From Muricauda sp. SCSIO 64092 (GTDB lineage: Bacteria; Bacteroidota; Bacteroidia; Flavobacteriales; Flavobacteriaceae), in contig NZ_CP095413.1 of assembly GCF_023016285.1 (NCBI RefSeq), positions 4,047,001 to 4,111,000 on the forward strand: a DNA stretch of 64,000 nt, in the 5' to 3' direction. How positions within the stretch are numbered: the stretch's first letter is position 1; every line of letters starts with the position of its first letter. The notes beneath the pieces are model-generated. The model ran no database searches. It saw only the letters and a program-made list of their open reading frames with translations, and was not told the DNA's origin. Positions 45,948 to 54,879 of this stretch are shown in pieces. Position numbers and translations under genes: made by a program.

Positions 45948-46673
45948 TTAGTAGCTCGAAATATTTCCGGAACCGGCGGATTTACTGTCTATTTTAGTGG
46001 GATTTCCTTTGTAGGTAATGTCTCCGGAACCCGAAACCCTTGCTTTTATTTCTTCTTTGGCGGTAACGTTCAACTTGCCCGATCCCGCAACATTGGCCGT
46101 AACGTAATCCGCTGTAAGGTCAAAAGCATCAATATCTGCAGAACCGGCAACTGAAACGGTAAAGGTATTTGCAGAACCGGATAGATCCATATCACCTGAG
46201 CCCGAGAGCGAGGCTTTTAAGTCTGAGGCTTCCACCGCAAGTGTAATATCACCCGATCCGGCAACAGAGGCTTTGAACGTATCTGCCTTAATGGTGGTTT
46301 TCGAAATTACATTACCTGATCCTGCGGAGCTCACAGCGCTGATGTCCTCAATGGGGATGGTCACTTCAATGCCATTCCTCCATTTGGAAGATGATAAATT
46401 CACGCCTTTTTCTTTTTTGATGGTCAGTTTCCCGTTTTTCACCTCGGTTTCTATGTATTCCAAAAGGTTTTCCTCTCCTTTTAGCGTAATCTTTCCTTCC
46501 TTTCCGGATACCAGGATTACATCAAACCAACCTGCGGACGCAATGGCATCATATTCACCAACATTACGTTCTATGGTGACTACATTTCCATTTCCCCTTA
46601 TTTTCTTTTTGTTCCATTGTGCCGTTGCCAGTATGGAGAACAATACCAGGCTTAACGTTAATATCCTTTTCAT
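45948..46673 (-). CDS. Head-GIN (DUF2807) beta-repeat protein, paralogue
   Basis: A 241-residue protein, clearly homologous to the next gene over its entire length (GNGxxVTIERxVGEYDxxAxAGWFDV and LKGEENLLEYI are shared). Repeats here are AGSGN / AGSGD / SGSGD variants. Signal peptide ends TAQ at about residue 18. The pair appears to have arisen by tandem duplication followed by divergence, with the SGSGD copy more regular. Role in the envelope is inferred from the operon. Confidence 0.88.
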   Translation of the reverse strand: MKRILTLSLVLFSILATAQWNKKKIRGNGNVVTIERNVGEYDAIASAGWFDVILVSGKEGKITLKGEENLLEYIETEVKNGKLTIKKEKGVNLSSSKWRNGIEVTIPIEDISAVSSAGSGNVISKTTIKADTFKASVAGSGDITLAVEASDLKASLSGSGDMDLSGSANTFTVSVAGSADIDAFDLTADYVTANVAGSGKLNVTAKEEIKARVSGSGDITYKGNPTKIDSKSAGSGNISSY

Positions 46674-46698
46674 TTTAGTTGTTATTTAGCTTTGATTT

Positions 46699-47799
46699 TT
46701 AGTTTCTATAAAAAGTGACCCCACCGTATTCACTATTGATGTTCACGGTATTTCCGGAATTGGGTTTGCCATAATACCCTTTATAATAGCGTTCACTGGA
46801 TTTTTCCTTACTGATGTTCATTTCAAAATCATCCTTGCCACTTACTCCGGCGTATTCCGTTGAAATTTCAAAGTCAAAGTAATAGCCATCCGCATACCCA
46901 ATTTTGATGCCCGTATAATCCGAACGTATATTCAGGTCCCCGGCATTTGCGGTCATTTGATCAATTTTTATGGAACCATAATCTGCCGTTATGCTAACAT
47001 CCCCATTGACCTTGCCCAGCTTAATACCAATGTAATCCCCATTACCGGATACACTTCCCACACTGCCCACCTCCATAGAACCGTAATCCGAGGTGTAGTT
47101 AAGGTCTTTCATCTCTTGCACAACCGCATTGGTATAATCCGCATTTACTTTTAGATTACCTGCTTTTTCTACGGTAAATCCGGAGTAATCCGCTATAATT
47201 TCACCACTATTGATGTACTCAAAAGTGGAACGTGAAGTATAATCAAAACGCAACTCGTTATTCCTCCCACGAAGCTGTCCAATCTTCATTTTTCCATAGT
47301 CACAGTTTATTTTGGCATGGCCATCTACCCTGTCCAGATAGATATTGCCATAATCATTGGAAAGGCTTATACTATTTTTTACCGGCAACTTAATCGTATA
47401 GTTTACCTGTATGCTTACATTGTTCCGTTTTCCCCATTTCCATCCCCAATTTCTGCCACGGTCGCCAAATCGGGTCATGGCGGACACCATACTGGGGGTA
47501 TTTTCAAAATCAACATCGATTTCGTCCAGACGGTCCTGTACCTTTTCTTCGTTATTGCCATTGGTTTTAATGTGCACCTCTATCATCACCTTGTCTTGGT
47601 CCCAAGAGGTGAGGTTAAGGTTGCCATAGCTGTTTTTAACTTTTAAAAGTGCATCGGAGTTGACCGCAAACTCCTTTTTTATGGTTTTTTCCTTGGTATA
47701 TTTTCCTTTCATTCCACCTCCACCGGACATCGCGGTAGCGACAAAGGGGAGAAGGGTAAAGGTTAGACCTATATATTTAAATAGTAAAGTTCGCATCAT
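46699..47799 (-). CDS. DUF4097-like beta-strand repeat protein, exported
   Basis: A 366-residue protein with a signal peptide (about 1-24), a Gly-rich segment and then many short repeats centred on DYGN/DYGS/DYTG (for example SNDYGNIYL, CDYGKMKIG, TSDYGSMEVG, SDYTGIKIG), typical of a beta-helix adhesin-like fold (DUF4097). Tandem ATGs at 47799 and 47796. The 5' end overlaps the anti-sigma-like gene by 23 bp, so it is in the same operon. No enzyme motif. Confidence 0.82.
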   Translation of the reverse strand: MMRTLLFKYIGLTFTLLPFVATAMSGGGGMKGKYTKEKTIKKEFAVNSDALLKVKNSYGNLNLTSWDQDKVMIEVHIKTNGNNEEKVQDRLDEIDVDFENTPSMVSAMTRFGDRGRNWGWKWGKRNNVSIQVNYTIKLPVKNSISLSNDYGNIYLDRVDGHAKINCDYGKMKIGQLRGRNNELRFDYTSRSTFEYINSGEIIADYSGFTVEKAGNLKVNADYTNAVVQEMKDLNYTSDYGSMEVGSVGSVSGNGDYIGIKLGKVNGDVSITADYGSIKIDQMTANAGDLNIRSDYTGIKIGYADGYYFDFEISTEYAGVSGKDDFEMNISKEKSSERYYKGYYGKPNSGNTVNINSEYGGVTFYRN

Positions 47800-48334
47800 C
47801 TTGTGGTTTTAAATTTTTTATGGTTTCTACGTTGGCTAAAACTTCTTTTAATAGTTCAATGCGTATTTGGAAATTGTTGATCATGGCATTCAAGATCATT
47901 TTGCTGTTGCCTCCATTTACCAATTCTTGCTCCAAAGCCTCATAATCCGACTCCAATTCACCCAATTTTAAAAGGGCGTCGTCTACCAATTTTGCAGTTT
48001 CGGGAGACTTTTCCTGCCTTAGCAATTGAACTTGCTCTTCTATTAGATTGGCAAAATAGAACTCGGTTTCTGATACTTCCGGTGCAATTTCCACAACCTG
48101 TTCCTTGATAGAGGGTCCTGTGCGGGTTAATTGCAGTCCCAAAACACAGATCAAAGCAATGGACGCCGCAATGGACAAAGGCTTCCACCAATTTCTTTTC
48201 CTGGAAATGGAAACAACCCCATGCGCCTGGTTCATTTTTTCCAAAAAGCGTTCCTGATGTCCAACTCTGGGTTCTTCAAAATCAAAATCTCCCTGGAGTC
48301 TTTCAAAAAGGTTTTCTAAATTGTCTTTTTTCAT
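47777..48334 (-). CDS. Anti-sigma-factor-like single-pass membrane protein
   Basis: A 185-residue protein with a soluble N-terminal part (about 1-48), one membrane helix (about 52-68) and a C-terminal coiled-coil-like extracytoplasmic part (EEQVQLLRQEKSPETAKL, ELESDYEALEQELV). The arrangement fits an anti-sigma factor holding the ECF sigma factor at the membrane; the gene starts 2 bp after the sigma gene stop. No zinc-binding HxxxCxxC is visible. Role inferred from position and topology. Confidence 0.65.
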   Translation of the reverse strand: MKKDNLENLFERLQGDFDFEEPRVGHQERFLEKMNQAHGVVSISRKRNWWKPLSIAASIALICVLGLQLTRTGPSIKEQVVEIAPEVSETEFYFANLIEEQVQLLRQEKSPETAKLVDDALLKLGELESDYEALEQELVNGGNSKMILNAMINNFQIRIELLKEVLANVETIKNLKPQDDANFTI

Positions 48335-48336
48335 AA

Positions 48337-48894
48337 CTAAACGTTTACAGCTAGCTTTTTCCGTAGGCTTTCTTTTGCCCTTGAGATCGTTGTCCTACAA
48401 TTGGCATAGCTTATGTCCATAATTTGACTGATTTCTTCGTAATCATACCCCTCAATTAAGTTTAAGGTCAAAGAAACTCTGTAATTATCTTTTAAACTGT
48501 TCATGGTTTCCATCACTTTTTGAGCCTTCAGTTCTGTGTAACCACTTTCGTCCAAAGCAACCGCATCATTATCTTCGACCTTGTACATTATTTCGTCCAA
48601 ATCCGCAGTCTTGTTTTTTTGCTGCTTTCGATAATGATAAATACTGTTGTTGATGACGATTCTTTTTAACCAGGCTCCAAAGGTTACATCCCCTTTAAAT
48701 GTTTTAAGTTTGGTAAAAGCATTTAAAAACGACTCTTGCATTACGTCCTCGGCCTCCGCTGTGTGTTTTACTATTCTTAATGCTGTGTTGTACATAGCTT
48801 TATAGTAACGGTTATAAATCTCCATCTGTGCACGTTGCTTGCCTTCAAGACATTGCTGCAACAATGCATCAATATTTTCATTTTGGTGGCTCAA
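48337..48894 (-). CDS. ECF-type RNA polymerase sigma factor
   Basis: A 185-residue sigma-70 family factor with region 2 (YKAMYNTALRIVKHTAEAEDVMQESFLNAF, with the FKGDVTFGAWLKRIV part after it) and region 4 (YEEISQIMDISYANCRTTISRAKESLRKKL). It heads the operon of anti-sigma-like, DUF4097 and two head-GIN genes. The site at 48913-48942 looks like an ECF promoter, so positive autoregulation is likely. Probably responds to an envelope or surface signal. Confidence 0.93.
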   Translation of the reverse strand: MSHQNENIDALLQQCLEGKQRAQMEIYNRYYKAMYNTALRIVKHTAEAEDVMQESFLNAFTKLKTFKGDVTFGAWLKRIVINNSIYHYRKQQKNKTADLDEIMYKVEDNDAVALDESGYTELKAQKVMETMNSLKDNYRVSLTLNLIEGYDYEEISQIMDISYANCRTTISRAKESLRKKLAVNV

Positions 48895-48912
48895 AAGGTG
48901 AATGGTTTGTCT

Positions 48913-48942
48913 TATAGATGGTGAAATTTAACAACTGTTACA
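48913..48942 (-). promoter_or_regulatory. Putative autoregulated ECF promoter
   Basis: Reading the reverse strand, TGTAAC (48937-48942) and CATCTATA (48913-48920) are 16 bp apart, similar to the -35/-10 layout of ECF promoters, and lie 19-48 bp before the sigma ATG at 48894. Inferred from pattern. Confidence 0.5.
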
Positions 48943-49113
48943 CTTTTCTGGAATTTTTTTTAAGCCTATGGCATAGGAATTGCTCACTACGTAGGGGTAG
49001 TTTCCCCAGTAATTATTGTAAAAATCTGTAAATCAGTACATTTTTAGTTTGATGTTGGTTGCTTTTGGGGTTTATGGATTTCGTATTAATGACAGAATGA
49101 CCGAAAAGAAATT

Positions 49114-51564
49114 ATGAGTACTATAAAATTTAAAAGTCTGGACAATATGTCGCTTCAGGGATTGGAAGAGGATGCGGAATTGATCCCATTATTGACCCCC
49201 GAGGACGAAGAAGAAATGAATAGGGAAAACCTTCCCGAAACATTGCCCATTTTACCGTTGCGCAACACGGTACTTTTTCCAGGGGTGGTGATCCCCATAA
49301 CCGCTGGAAGGGATAAATCCATTAATCTGATCAAGGATGCCAACAACGGATCCAAGGTGATTGGAGTGGTGTCCCAAAAAGACGAAAGTGTTGAGAACCC
49401 TACGGTAAAGGACATTAATTCCCTGGGTACCGTTGCAAGGATATTACGGGTACTTCAAATGCCCGATGGCAATACCACGGTTATTATTCAAGGAAAGAAA
49501 CGATTTGAAATTTCTGAGGTCATCACGGAGAAACCCTATATGACCGCAACCATCCGCGAGGCTCATGAGACCCGACCGGACCAAAATGACGAGGAGTTTT
49601 TGGCCATAATTGATTCCATAAAGGAACTGGCCTATCAAATTATAAAGGATAATCCCAATATACCCAGCGAGGCCACTTTTGCCATAAAGAATATCCAAAG
49701 CAATTCTTTCCTGATCAACTTTGTTTCTTCCAACCTAAACCTTGATGTGGAGGAAAAACAAAAGCTTTTGGAAATTCCGGACCTTCAGGAACGGGCACTG
49801 GCCACTTTAAAGTACATGAACCTGGAACTTCAAAAATTGGAATTGAAGAACGACATTCAATCCAAGGTGAGAAGTGATATGGACCAACAACAGCGGGAAT
49901 ACTTCCTTCATCAGCAGATGAAGACCATTCAGGAAGAGCTGGGGGTGATGTCCTATGAAGAGGAGTTCGAGGAAATGCACAAAAGGGCCAAAAAGAAGAA
50001 ATGGGACAAGAAGGTCAAGGAACATTTCACCAAGGAACTGGCCAAAATGCAGCGCATGAACCCACAGGTTGCGGAATATTCCATTCAACGGAATTATTTG
50101 GACCTATTCCTGGACCTTCCATGGAATGAATACTCCAAGGACAAGTTTGACCTTAAGCGTGCGCAAAAGATATTGGATAGGGATCATTACGGATTGGAGG
50201 ATGTAAAACGAAGGATTGTGGAATACCTGGCCGTATTGAAGCTTAGAAACGATATGAAATCCCCCATCCTCTGTCTTTATGGCCCTCCCGGAGTAGGGAA
50301 GACCTCTTTGGGAAAATCGGTTGCGGAGGCGCTCGGAAGGGAGTATGTGCGGATGTCGTTGGGAGGACTTAGGGATGAGGCCGAAATCCGTGGCCACCGA
50401 AAGACCTATATTGGTGCGATGCCGGGCCGTATTGTACAAAGCATAAAAAAAGCGGGCACTTCCAATCCGGTATTTATTTTGGATGAGATAGATAAGTTGA
50501 GCAATAGTCATCAAGGGGATCCATCTTCGGCCATGCTGGAGGTATTGGACCCTGAACAGAACAATGAGTTCTATGACAACTTTTTGGAAATGGGTTATGA
50601 TCTGTCCAAGGTAATGTTCATAGCAACCGCCAATAATCTGGGTACCATTCAACCTGCACTTCGCGATAGGATGGAAATCATTAATGTGACCGGGTATACG
50701 ATCGAAGAGAAGGTTGAAATTGCTAAAAAACATTTGTTGCCCAAGCAATTGAAGGAACACGGCCTGTCCTCCACACACCTGAAAATAGGCAAACCACAAT
50801 TGGAAAAAATTGTAGAGGGTTACACCAGGGAATCCGGGGTTAGGACCCTGGAGAAACAATTGGCCAAGATGGTACGTTACGCCGCCAAAAACATTGCAAC
50901 CGATGAGGAATATGAGGTAAAGGTCACCAATCAGGTAATTGAAGATGTTCTGGGACCACCACGTTTGGAGCGTGACAAGTATGAGAATAATCAGGTGGCC
51001 GGTGTAGTTACCGGATTGGCATGGACCAGTGTTGGCGGGGATATCCTATTTATTGAATCTATTCTATCAAAAGGAAAGGGTTTGCTCAATATTACCGGTA
51101 ATCTGGGCAAGGTGATGAAGGAATCCGCAACAATTGCCATGGAATACATCAAATCCAATGCGGAAAGCTTTGGGATAGACCCGGACGTTTTTGAGCAATA
51201 CAATGTACATATCCATGTTCCTGAGGGTGCTACTCCAAAAGATGGGCCCAGTGCGGGGATTACCATGTTGACCTCCCTGGTTTCCCTGTTCACCCAACGT
51301 AAGGTAAAGAAGAGTTTGGCCATGACCGGAGAGATTACCCTTAGGGGAAAAGTACTTCCCGTTGGTGGAATCAAAGAAAAAATCCTTGCGGCAAAACGGG
51401 CCAAGATAAAGGAAATCATCTTATGTGAGGAGAATAGAAAGGACATCCAGGAAATTAAGGAGGAATACCTAAAAGGATTGACCTTTCATTATGTATCCGA
51501 TATGAGTGAGGTCATAGAAATTGCCATAACCAAACAGCAGGTGAAAAACGCCAAAAAATTATAA
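49114..51564 (+). CDS. lon: ATP-dependent protease La (Lon)
   Basis: An 816-residue cytoplasmic AAA+ serine protease that degrades misfolded and regulatory proteins. N-terminal substrate-binding LAN domain (about 40-240), coiled region, Walker [10 protein letters not shown] (near 390), Walker [11 protein letters not shown], and the C-terminal protease domain with nucleophile Ser in PKDGPSAG (near 713) and general-base Lys in VGGIKEKIL (near 755). Length is standard. About 220 bp of upstream sequence separates it from the divergent sigma gene and holds ctacgtaggggtag, but no clear heat-shock element. Confidence 0.98.
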   Translation: MSTIKFKSLDNMSLQGLEEDAELIPLLTPEDEEEMNRENLPETLPILPLRNTVLFPGVVIPITAGRDKSINLIKDANNGSKVIGVVSQKDESVENPTVKDINSLGTVARILRVLQMPDGNTTVIIQGKKRFEISEVITEKPYMTATIREAHETRPDQNDEEFLAIIDSIKELAYQIIKDNPNIPSEATFAIKNIQSNSFLINFVSSNLNLDVEEKQKLLEIPDLQERALATLKYMNLELQKLELKNDIQSKVRSDMDQQQREYFLHQQMKTIQEELGVMSYEEEFEEMHKRAKKKKWDKKVKEHFTKELAKMQRMNPQVAEYSIQRNYLDLFLDLPWNEYSKDKFDLKRAQKILDRDHYGLEDVKRRIVEYLAVLKLRNDMKSPILCLYGPPGVGKTSLGKSVAEALGREYVRMSLGGLRDEAEIRGHRKTYIGAMPGRIVQSIKKAGTSNPVFILDEIDKLSNSHQGDPSSAMLEVLDPEQNNEFYDNFLEMGYDLSKVMFIATANNLGTIQPALRDRMEIINVTGYTIEEKVEIAKKHLLPKQLKEHGLSSTHLKIGKPQLEKIVEGYTRESGVRTLEKQLAKMVRYAAKNIATDEEYEVKVTNQVIEDVLGPPRLERDKYENNQVAGVVTGLAWTSVGGDILFIESILSKGKGLLNITGNLGKVMKESATIAMEYIKSNAESFGIDPDVFEQYNVHIHVPEGATPKDGPSAGITMLTSLVSLFTQRKVKKSLAMTGEITLRGKVLPVGGIKEKILAAKRAKIKEIILCEENRKDIQEIKEEYLKGLTFHYVSDMSEVIEIAITKQQVKNAKKL

Positions 51565-51598
51565 TTTTAGCCGGTTAATTGCGGTCTTTTTTCGATTT

Positions 51599-52294
51599 AT
51601 GGGTAAAATCATCATTGCGATAGATGGTCATTCCTCCACAGGGAAGAGTACGGTTGCCAAACGTTTGGCAGAAGCTTTGGACTATCTTTATGTGGATACG
51701 GGAGCCATGTACAGGGCGGTAACCCTATTTGCCCTGGAAAATGGGCTCATAGATGATTCCCAACAAAATTTTGAAGGCTTAAAATCACATTTGGACGACC
51801 TTGATGTTTCGTTCCAAAGGAATCCAGAAACGGGCCAATTTCAAATTCATTTGAACAACGAGAATGTTGAAAACAGGATACGGACGCTGGATGTTTCCCA
51901 ACAAGTGAGCAAAATTGCCGCAATTCCCGAAGTACGCGAAAAGCTGGTGGAGCAACAGCAGAGGATGGGTGTGGGGAAAGGAATGGTCATGGATGGTAGG
52001 GATATTGGTACCGTGGTTTTTCCCAAGGCGGAGCTTAAATTATTTATGACCGCATCGGCGGAAAAAAGGGCGCAGCGTCGTTATAAGGAATTAGTGGAAA
52101 GGGGAGAAGAGGTAACCTACGATGAGGTGCTGAAAAATGTACAGGAAAGGGATCATCTCGATTCCACCAGGGAAACATCACCATTACGGAAGGCCGGGGA
52201 TGCCATAGTGTTTGACAACAGCGATATGGGCCTGGACGAGCAGTTTGAACGTGTGCTATGCTTGGCACAACAAGTCATGGAAAAGGGATTGTAA
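51599..52294 (+). CDS. cmk: Cytidylate kinase
   Basis: A 231-residue nucleoside monophosphate kinase phosphorylating CMP/dCMP. P-loop region DGHSSTGKSTVAK near residue 8-20, GAMYRAVTL, MDGRDIGTVVFP and DSTRETSPLRKA are all signatures of the bacterial Cmk. It follows lon by 34 bp. Ends at a 24-bp palindromic terminator. Confidence 0.96.
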   Translation: MGKIIIAIDGHSSTGKSTVAKRLAEALDYLYVDTGAMYRAVTLFALENGLIDDSQQNFEGLKSHLDDLDVSFQRNPETGQFQIHLNNENVENRIRTLDVSQQVSKIAAIPEVREKLVEQQQRMGVGKGMVMDGRDIGTVVFPKAELKLFMTASAEKRAQRRYKELVERGEEVTYDEVLKNVQERDHLDSTRETSPLRKAGDAIVFDNSDMGLDEQFERVLCLAQQVMEKGL

Positions 52295-52317
52295 AAAGGC
52301 GCCAATTGGCGCCTTTT
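52294..52317. terminator. 24-bp perfect palindrome, bidirectional terminator
   Basis: A fully palindromic sequence beginning aaaaggcgccaa and ending in its exact complement lies between convergent cmk and the BON/LysM gene, overlapping the last base of the cmk stop codon. Confidence 0.75.
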
Positions 52318-52335
52318 ACCGTAATTCCGAGTTTC

Positions 52336-52716
52336 TTACAGGTTGGGGATCACCAAAACCTGATCGGGATGGATTACATCCGGATTCTTTAATTGATCGG
52401 TATTGGCCTCAAAGATTTTGTTATACTTCATGGCATCGCCATAATAGTGTTTTGCAATCTTGCTCAGGGATTCACCACTTTTTACGGTATGCCTGTGGTA
52501 AACGGAATCATCTGCAACGGTAATATTTGCCTTAATGTCAGCAGGGCTTTCGCCACCCAATTCCTTGATCTTATCCCAAATCACATTCTTTTCATATGGG
52601 GTAGCTGCTTGGCCTTTAACTTTTAAAACGCCGGCCTCTTCAGAAACATCGCCTCCTTGGATGCCCAATTCCTGACCTAGATCCAATACGGCTTGATATT
52701 TTGCTTTTACACTCAT
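52336..52716 (-). CDS. BON-like and LysM domain protein
   Basis: A 126-residue protein without a signal peptide. The N-terminal part (to about 67) resembles a BON-like fold (GVLKVKGQAATPYEKNVIWDKIKEL), and the C-terminal part is a LysM domain (HRHTVKSGESLSKIAKHYYGDAMKYNKIFEAN ... LVIPNL, here abbreviated). The layout equals that of YgaU/LysM-BON proteins. It may bind peptidoglycan or another sugar polymer; the absence of an export signal is typical of this family. Single gene ending at the shared terminator. Confidence 0.85.
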   Translation of the reverse strand: MSVKAKYQAVLDLGQELGIQGGDVSEEAGVLKVKGQAATPYEKNVIWDKIKELGGESPADIKANITVADDSVYHRHTVKSGESLSKIAKHYYGDAMKYNKIFEANTDQLKNPDVIHPDQVLVIPNL

Positions 52717-52832
52717 AATGTACTCTTTTACTTTAATGGTTACTATTACGAAACAAGATAGGTATAAAAGTCACATTTCGGCCTAAATATTCTTTAAGAC
52801 TTGTTTAAATAACCACGCTTCAAAGTAAAGGT

Positions 52833-52863
52833 TTGTTTAACAAAGGAATTCATTGTATTTTTG
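52833..52863 (+). promoter_or_regulatory. rpsA promoter
   Basis: TTG at 52833-52835 and TATTTTTG at 52856-52863 are 20 bp apart, a full match to TTG-N17-23-TAnnTTTG. The rpsA ATG is 112 bp downstream, leaving a leader of about 105 nt. Confidence 0.65.
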
Positions 52864-52974
52864 CACTCCTTTTTTGGCACATGCAGGAGAAAAAAGGAAT
52901 TAGAAACATAACAATCACTTCCACACCAGTGCCTAACTCTTGTAACCGTGTGGGATACAAATTCAAATCAGCAC
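52864..52974 (+). promoter_or_regulatory. Possible structured leader of rpsA
   Basis: Between the promoter and the ATG an 8-bp stem (cctttttt / aaaaaagg) and a smaller ccacac / gtgtgg pairing can form. Leader-mediated autogenous control of S1 is known in other bacteria; here it is only suggested. Confidence 0.25.
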
Positions 52975-54858
52975 ATGGCTGAAGAAAAAAAAGCCGCTGA
53001 AGTAGTTGAGGAAACTACAACGGCAACCCAGGAAGCTAACGAAACTACTACGGAAGTTAGCGAAACTGCAGAGACAGTAAAAGAGGAAACCCCAAAACAG
53101 GACCCCAAAGAGTTTTTAGAAAATTTTGACTGGGACAAGTACGAAGAGGGTATTGAAAAGGTAGATGACAGCAAACTAAGTGAGTTCGAGAAACTTGTTG
53201 CCGAAAACTTTGTGGATACGGCCGATGAGGAAGTAGTTGAAGGAACCGTTGTGCACATGACGGACCGCGAGGCCATCATCGATATCAATGCAAAATCCGA
53301 GGGGGTCATTTCCCTAAATGAGTTCCGTTACAACCCAGATTTAAAGGTAGGTGATAAGGTTGAGGTCCTTATTGACATCAGGGAAGATAAAACGGGCCAA
53401 TTGGTGCTTTCACACAGAAAAGCTAGGACCATTATGGCTTGGGACCGTGTGAATGCAGCCCATGACAAAGAAGAAATTGTTACCGGTTTTGTGAAATGTA
53501 GGACCAAAGGAGGTATGATTGTGGATGTCTTTGGCATTGAAGCATTCCTTCCCGGTTCCCAGATAGATGTAAAACCAATCCGGGACTATGACCAGTATGT
53601 AGGTAAGACCATGGAGTTCAAGGTGGTGAAAATAAACCATGAATTCAAAAATGTGGTAGTTTCCCACAAAGCACTGATTGAAGCCGATATTGAAGAGCAG
53701 AAGAAGGAAATCATCGGTCAATTGGAGAAAGGACAAGTTCTGGAAGGCGTTGTGAAAAACGTTACCTCTTATGGGGTGTTCATCGATCTTGGAGGGGTTG
53801 ATGGACTTATCCATATCACGGACCTTTCCTGGAGTCGTATCAACCATCCAAACGAGGTTGTGGAACTAGATCAAAAATTGAATGTTGTAATCCTTGATTT
53901 TGATGATAACAAGTCAAGAATCCAATTGGGTCTTAAACAGTTGGAGAAACATCCATGGGATGCCCTTGGAGATAACATCAATATTGGTGACAAAGTAAAA
54001 GGTAAGGTTGTGGTTATTGCTGATTACGGAGCCTTTATTGAAGTTGCCGAAGGTGTAGAAGGATTAATCCACGTATCGGAAATGTCCTGGTCAACGCATC
54101 TAAGATCTGCCCAGGATTTTGTTAATGTTGGAGATGAAGTAGAGGCCGTTGTCCTTACGTTGGATAGGGAAGAGCGCAAGATGTCATTGGGTATTAAGCA
54201 ATTGACCCCCGATCCATGGACAGACATCACCTCAAAATATCCTGTTGGTTCCAGACACAAAGGTATTGTGAGGAACTTCACCAATTTTGGTGTATTTGTT
54301 GAAATGGAGGAAGGTATTGATGGTTTGATCTATATATCCGATCTCTCTTGGACCAAAAAGATCAAGCACCCATCCGAGTTTGTAAATGTTAGTGACACTT
54401 TGGAGGTCGAAGTCCTTGAGTTGGATGTGGAAGGTAGGAAGTTGAGTTTGGGACACAAGCAAACCACTGAAAATCCATGGGACAAATACGCTACCGAATT
54501 TGGAGAAGGGACAGTGCATAAAGCCAATGTAACTGATATTGTGGACAAAGGAGCCACTGTTGTATTGAATGAGGATATTACGGCTTTTGTACCTTCAAGA
54601 CATATGGAGAAAGAGGATGGTAACAGGATCAAAAAAGGAGAGGAAGTAGAATTCAAGATCATTGAGTTCAACAAAGACTTCAAACGAGTGGTTGCCAGCC
54701 ATACTGCTATTTTTAGGGAGCAGGAAGAACGTAATGTAAGGTCCGCCAAAAAGAAAATGGCAGCTGCAGCAGATGAGGCGGCACCCACGCTAGGTGATGC
54801 CAATGCGCAGTTACAGGCCCTTAAGGATAAGATGGAAGCAGATGCTAAGAAGAAATGA
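52975..54858 (+). CDS. rpsA: 30S ribosomal protein S1
   Basis: A 627-residue RNA-binding protein with six S1 domains, the four central ones showing GVFIDLGGVDGLIHITDLSW-like cores. It has an unusually acidic Thr/Glu-rich N-terminal extension of about 60 residues. A GTG frame reaches back to 52948, but the ATG at 52975 (MAEEKKAAEV) is the conventional start. S1 unfolds and recruits mRNA to the small subunit, of special weight in Bacteroidota where Shine-Dalgarno pairing is little used. The IS1182 element begins 22 bp after its stop. Confidence 0.97.
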   Translation: MAEEKKAAEVVEETTTATQEANETTTEVSETAETVKEETPKQDPKEFLENFDWDKYEEGIEKVDDSKLSEFEKLVAENFVDTADEEVVEGTVVHMTDREAIIDINAKSEGVISLNEFRYNPDLKVGDKVEVLIDIREDKTGQLVLSHRKARTIMAWDRVNAAHDKEEIVTGFVKCRTKGGMIVDVFGIEAFLPGSQIDVKPIRDYDQYVGKTMEFKVVKINHEFKNVVVSHKALIEADIEEQKKEIIGQLEKGQVLEGVVKNVTSYGVFIDLGGVDGLIHITDLSWSRINHPNEVVELDQKLNVVILDFDDNKSRIQLGLKQLEKHPWDALGDNINIGDKVKGKVVVIADYGAFIEVAEGVEGLIHVSEMSWSTHLRSAQDFVNVGDEVEAVVLTLDREERKMSLGIKQLTPDPWTDITSKYPVGSRHKGIVRNFTNFGVFVEMEEGIDGLIYISDLSWTKKIKHPSEFVNVSDTLEVEVLELDVEGRKLSLGHKQTTENPWDKYATEFGEGTVHKANVTDIVDKGATVVLNEDITAFVPSRHMEKEDGNRIKKGEEVEFKIIEFNKDFKRVVASHTAIFREQEERNVRSAKKKMAAAADEAAPTLGDANAQLQALKDKMEADAKKK

Positions 54859-54879
54859 TCTCTTTCCTAAGATGTAATG

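Noticed and set aside
48980..49020. ctacgtaggggtag motif before lon as a heat-shock operator
   Set aside because: No CIRCE-like or other recognised inverted repeat with the right spacing is present; kept as an unexplained string only.
50104..50859. 251-codon reverse frame inside lon
   Set aside because: Antisense to a strongly conserved gene; translation is low-complexity in Cys/Phe/Gln and resembles no family.
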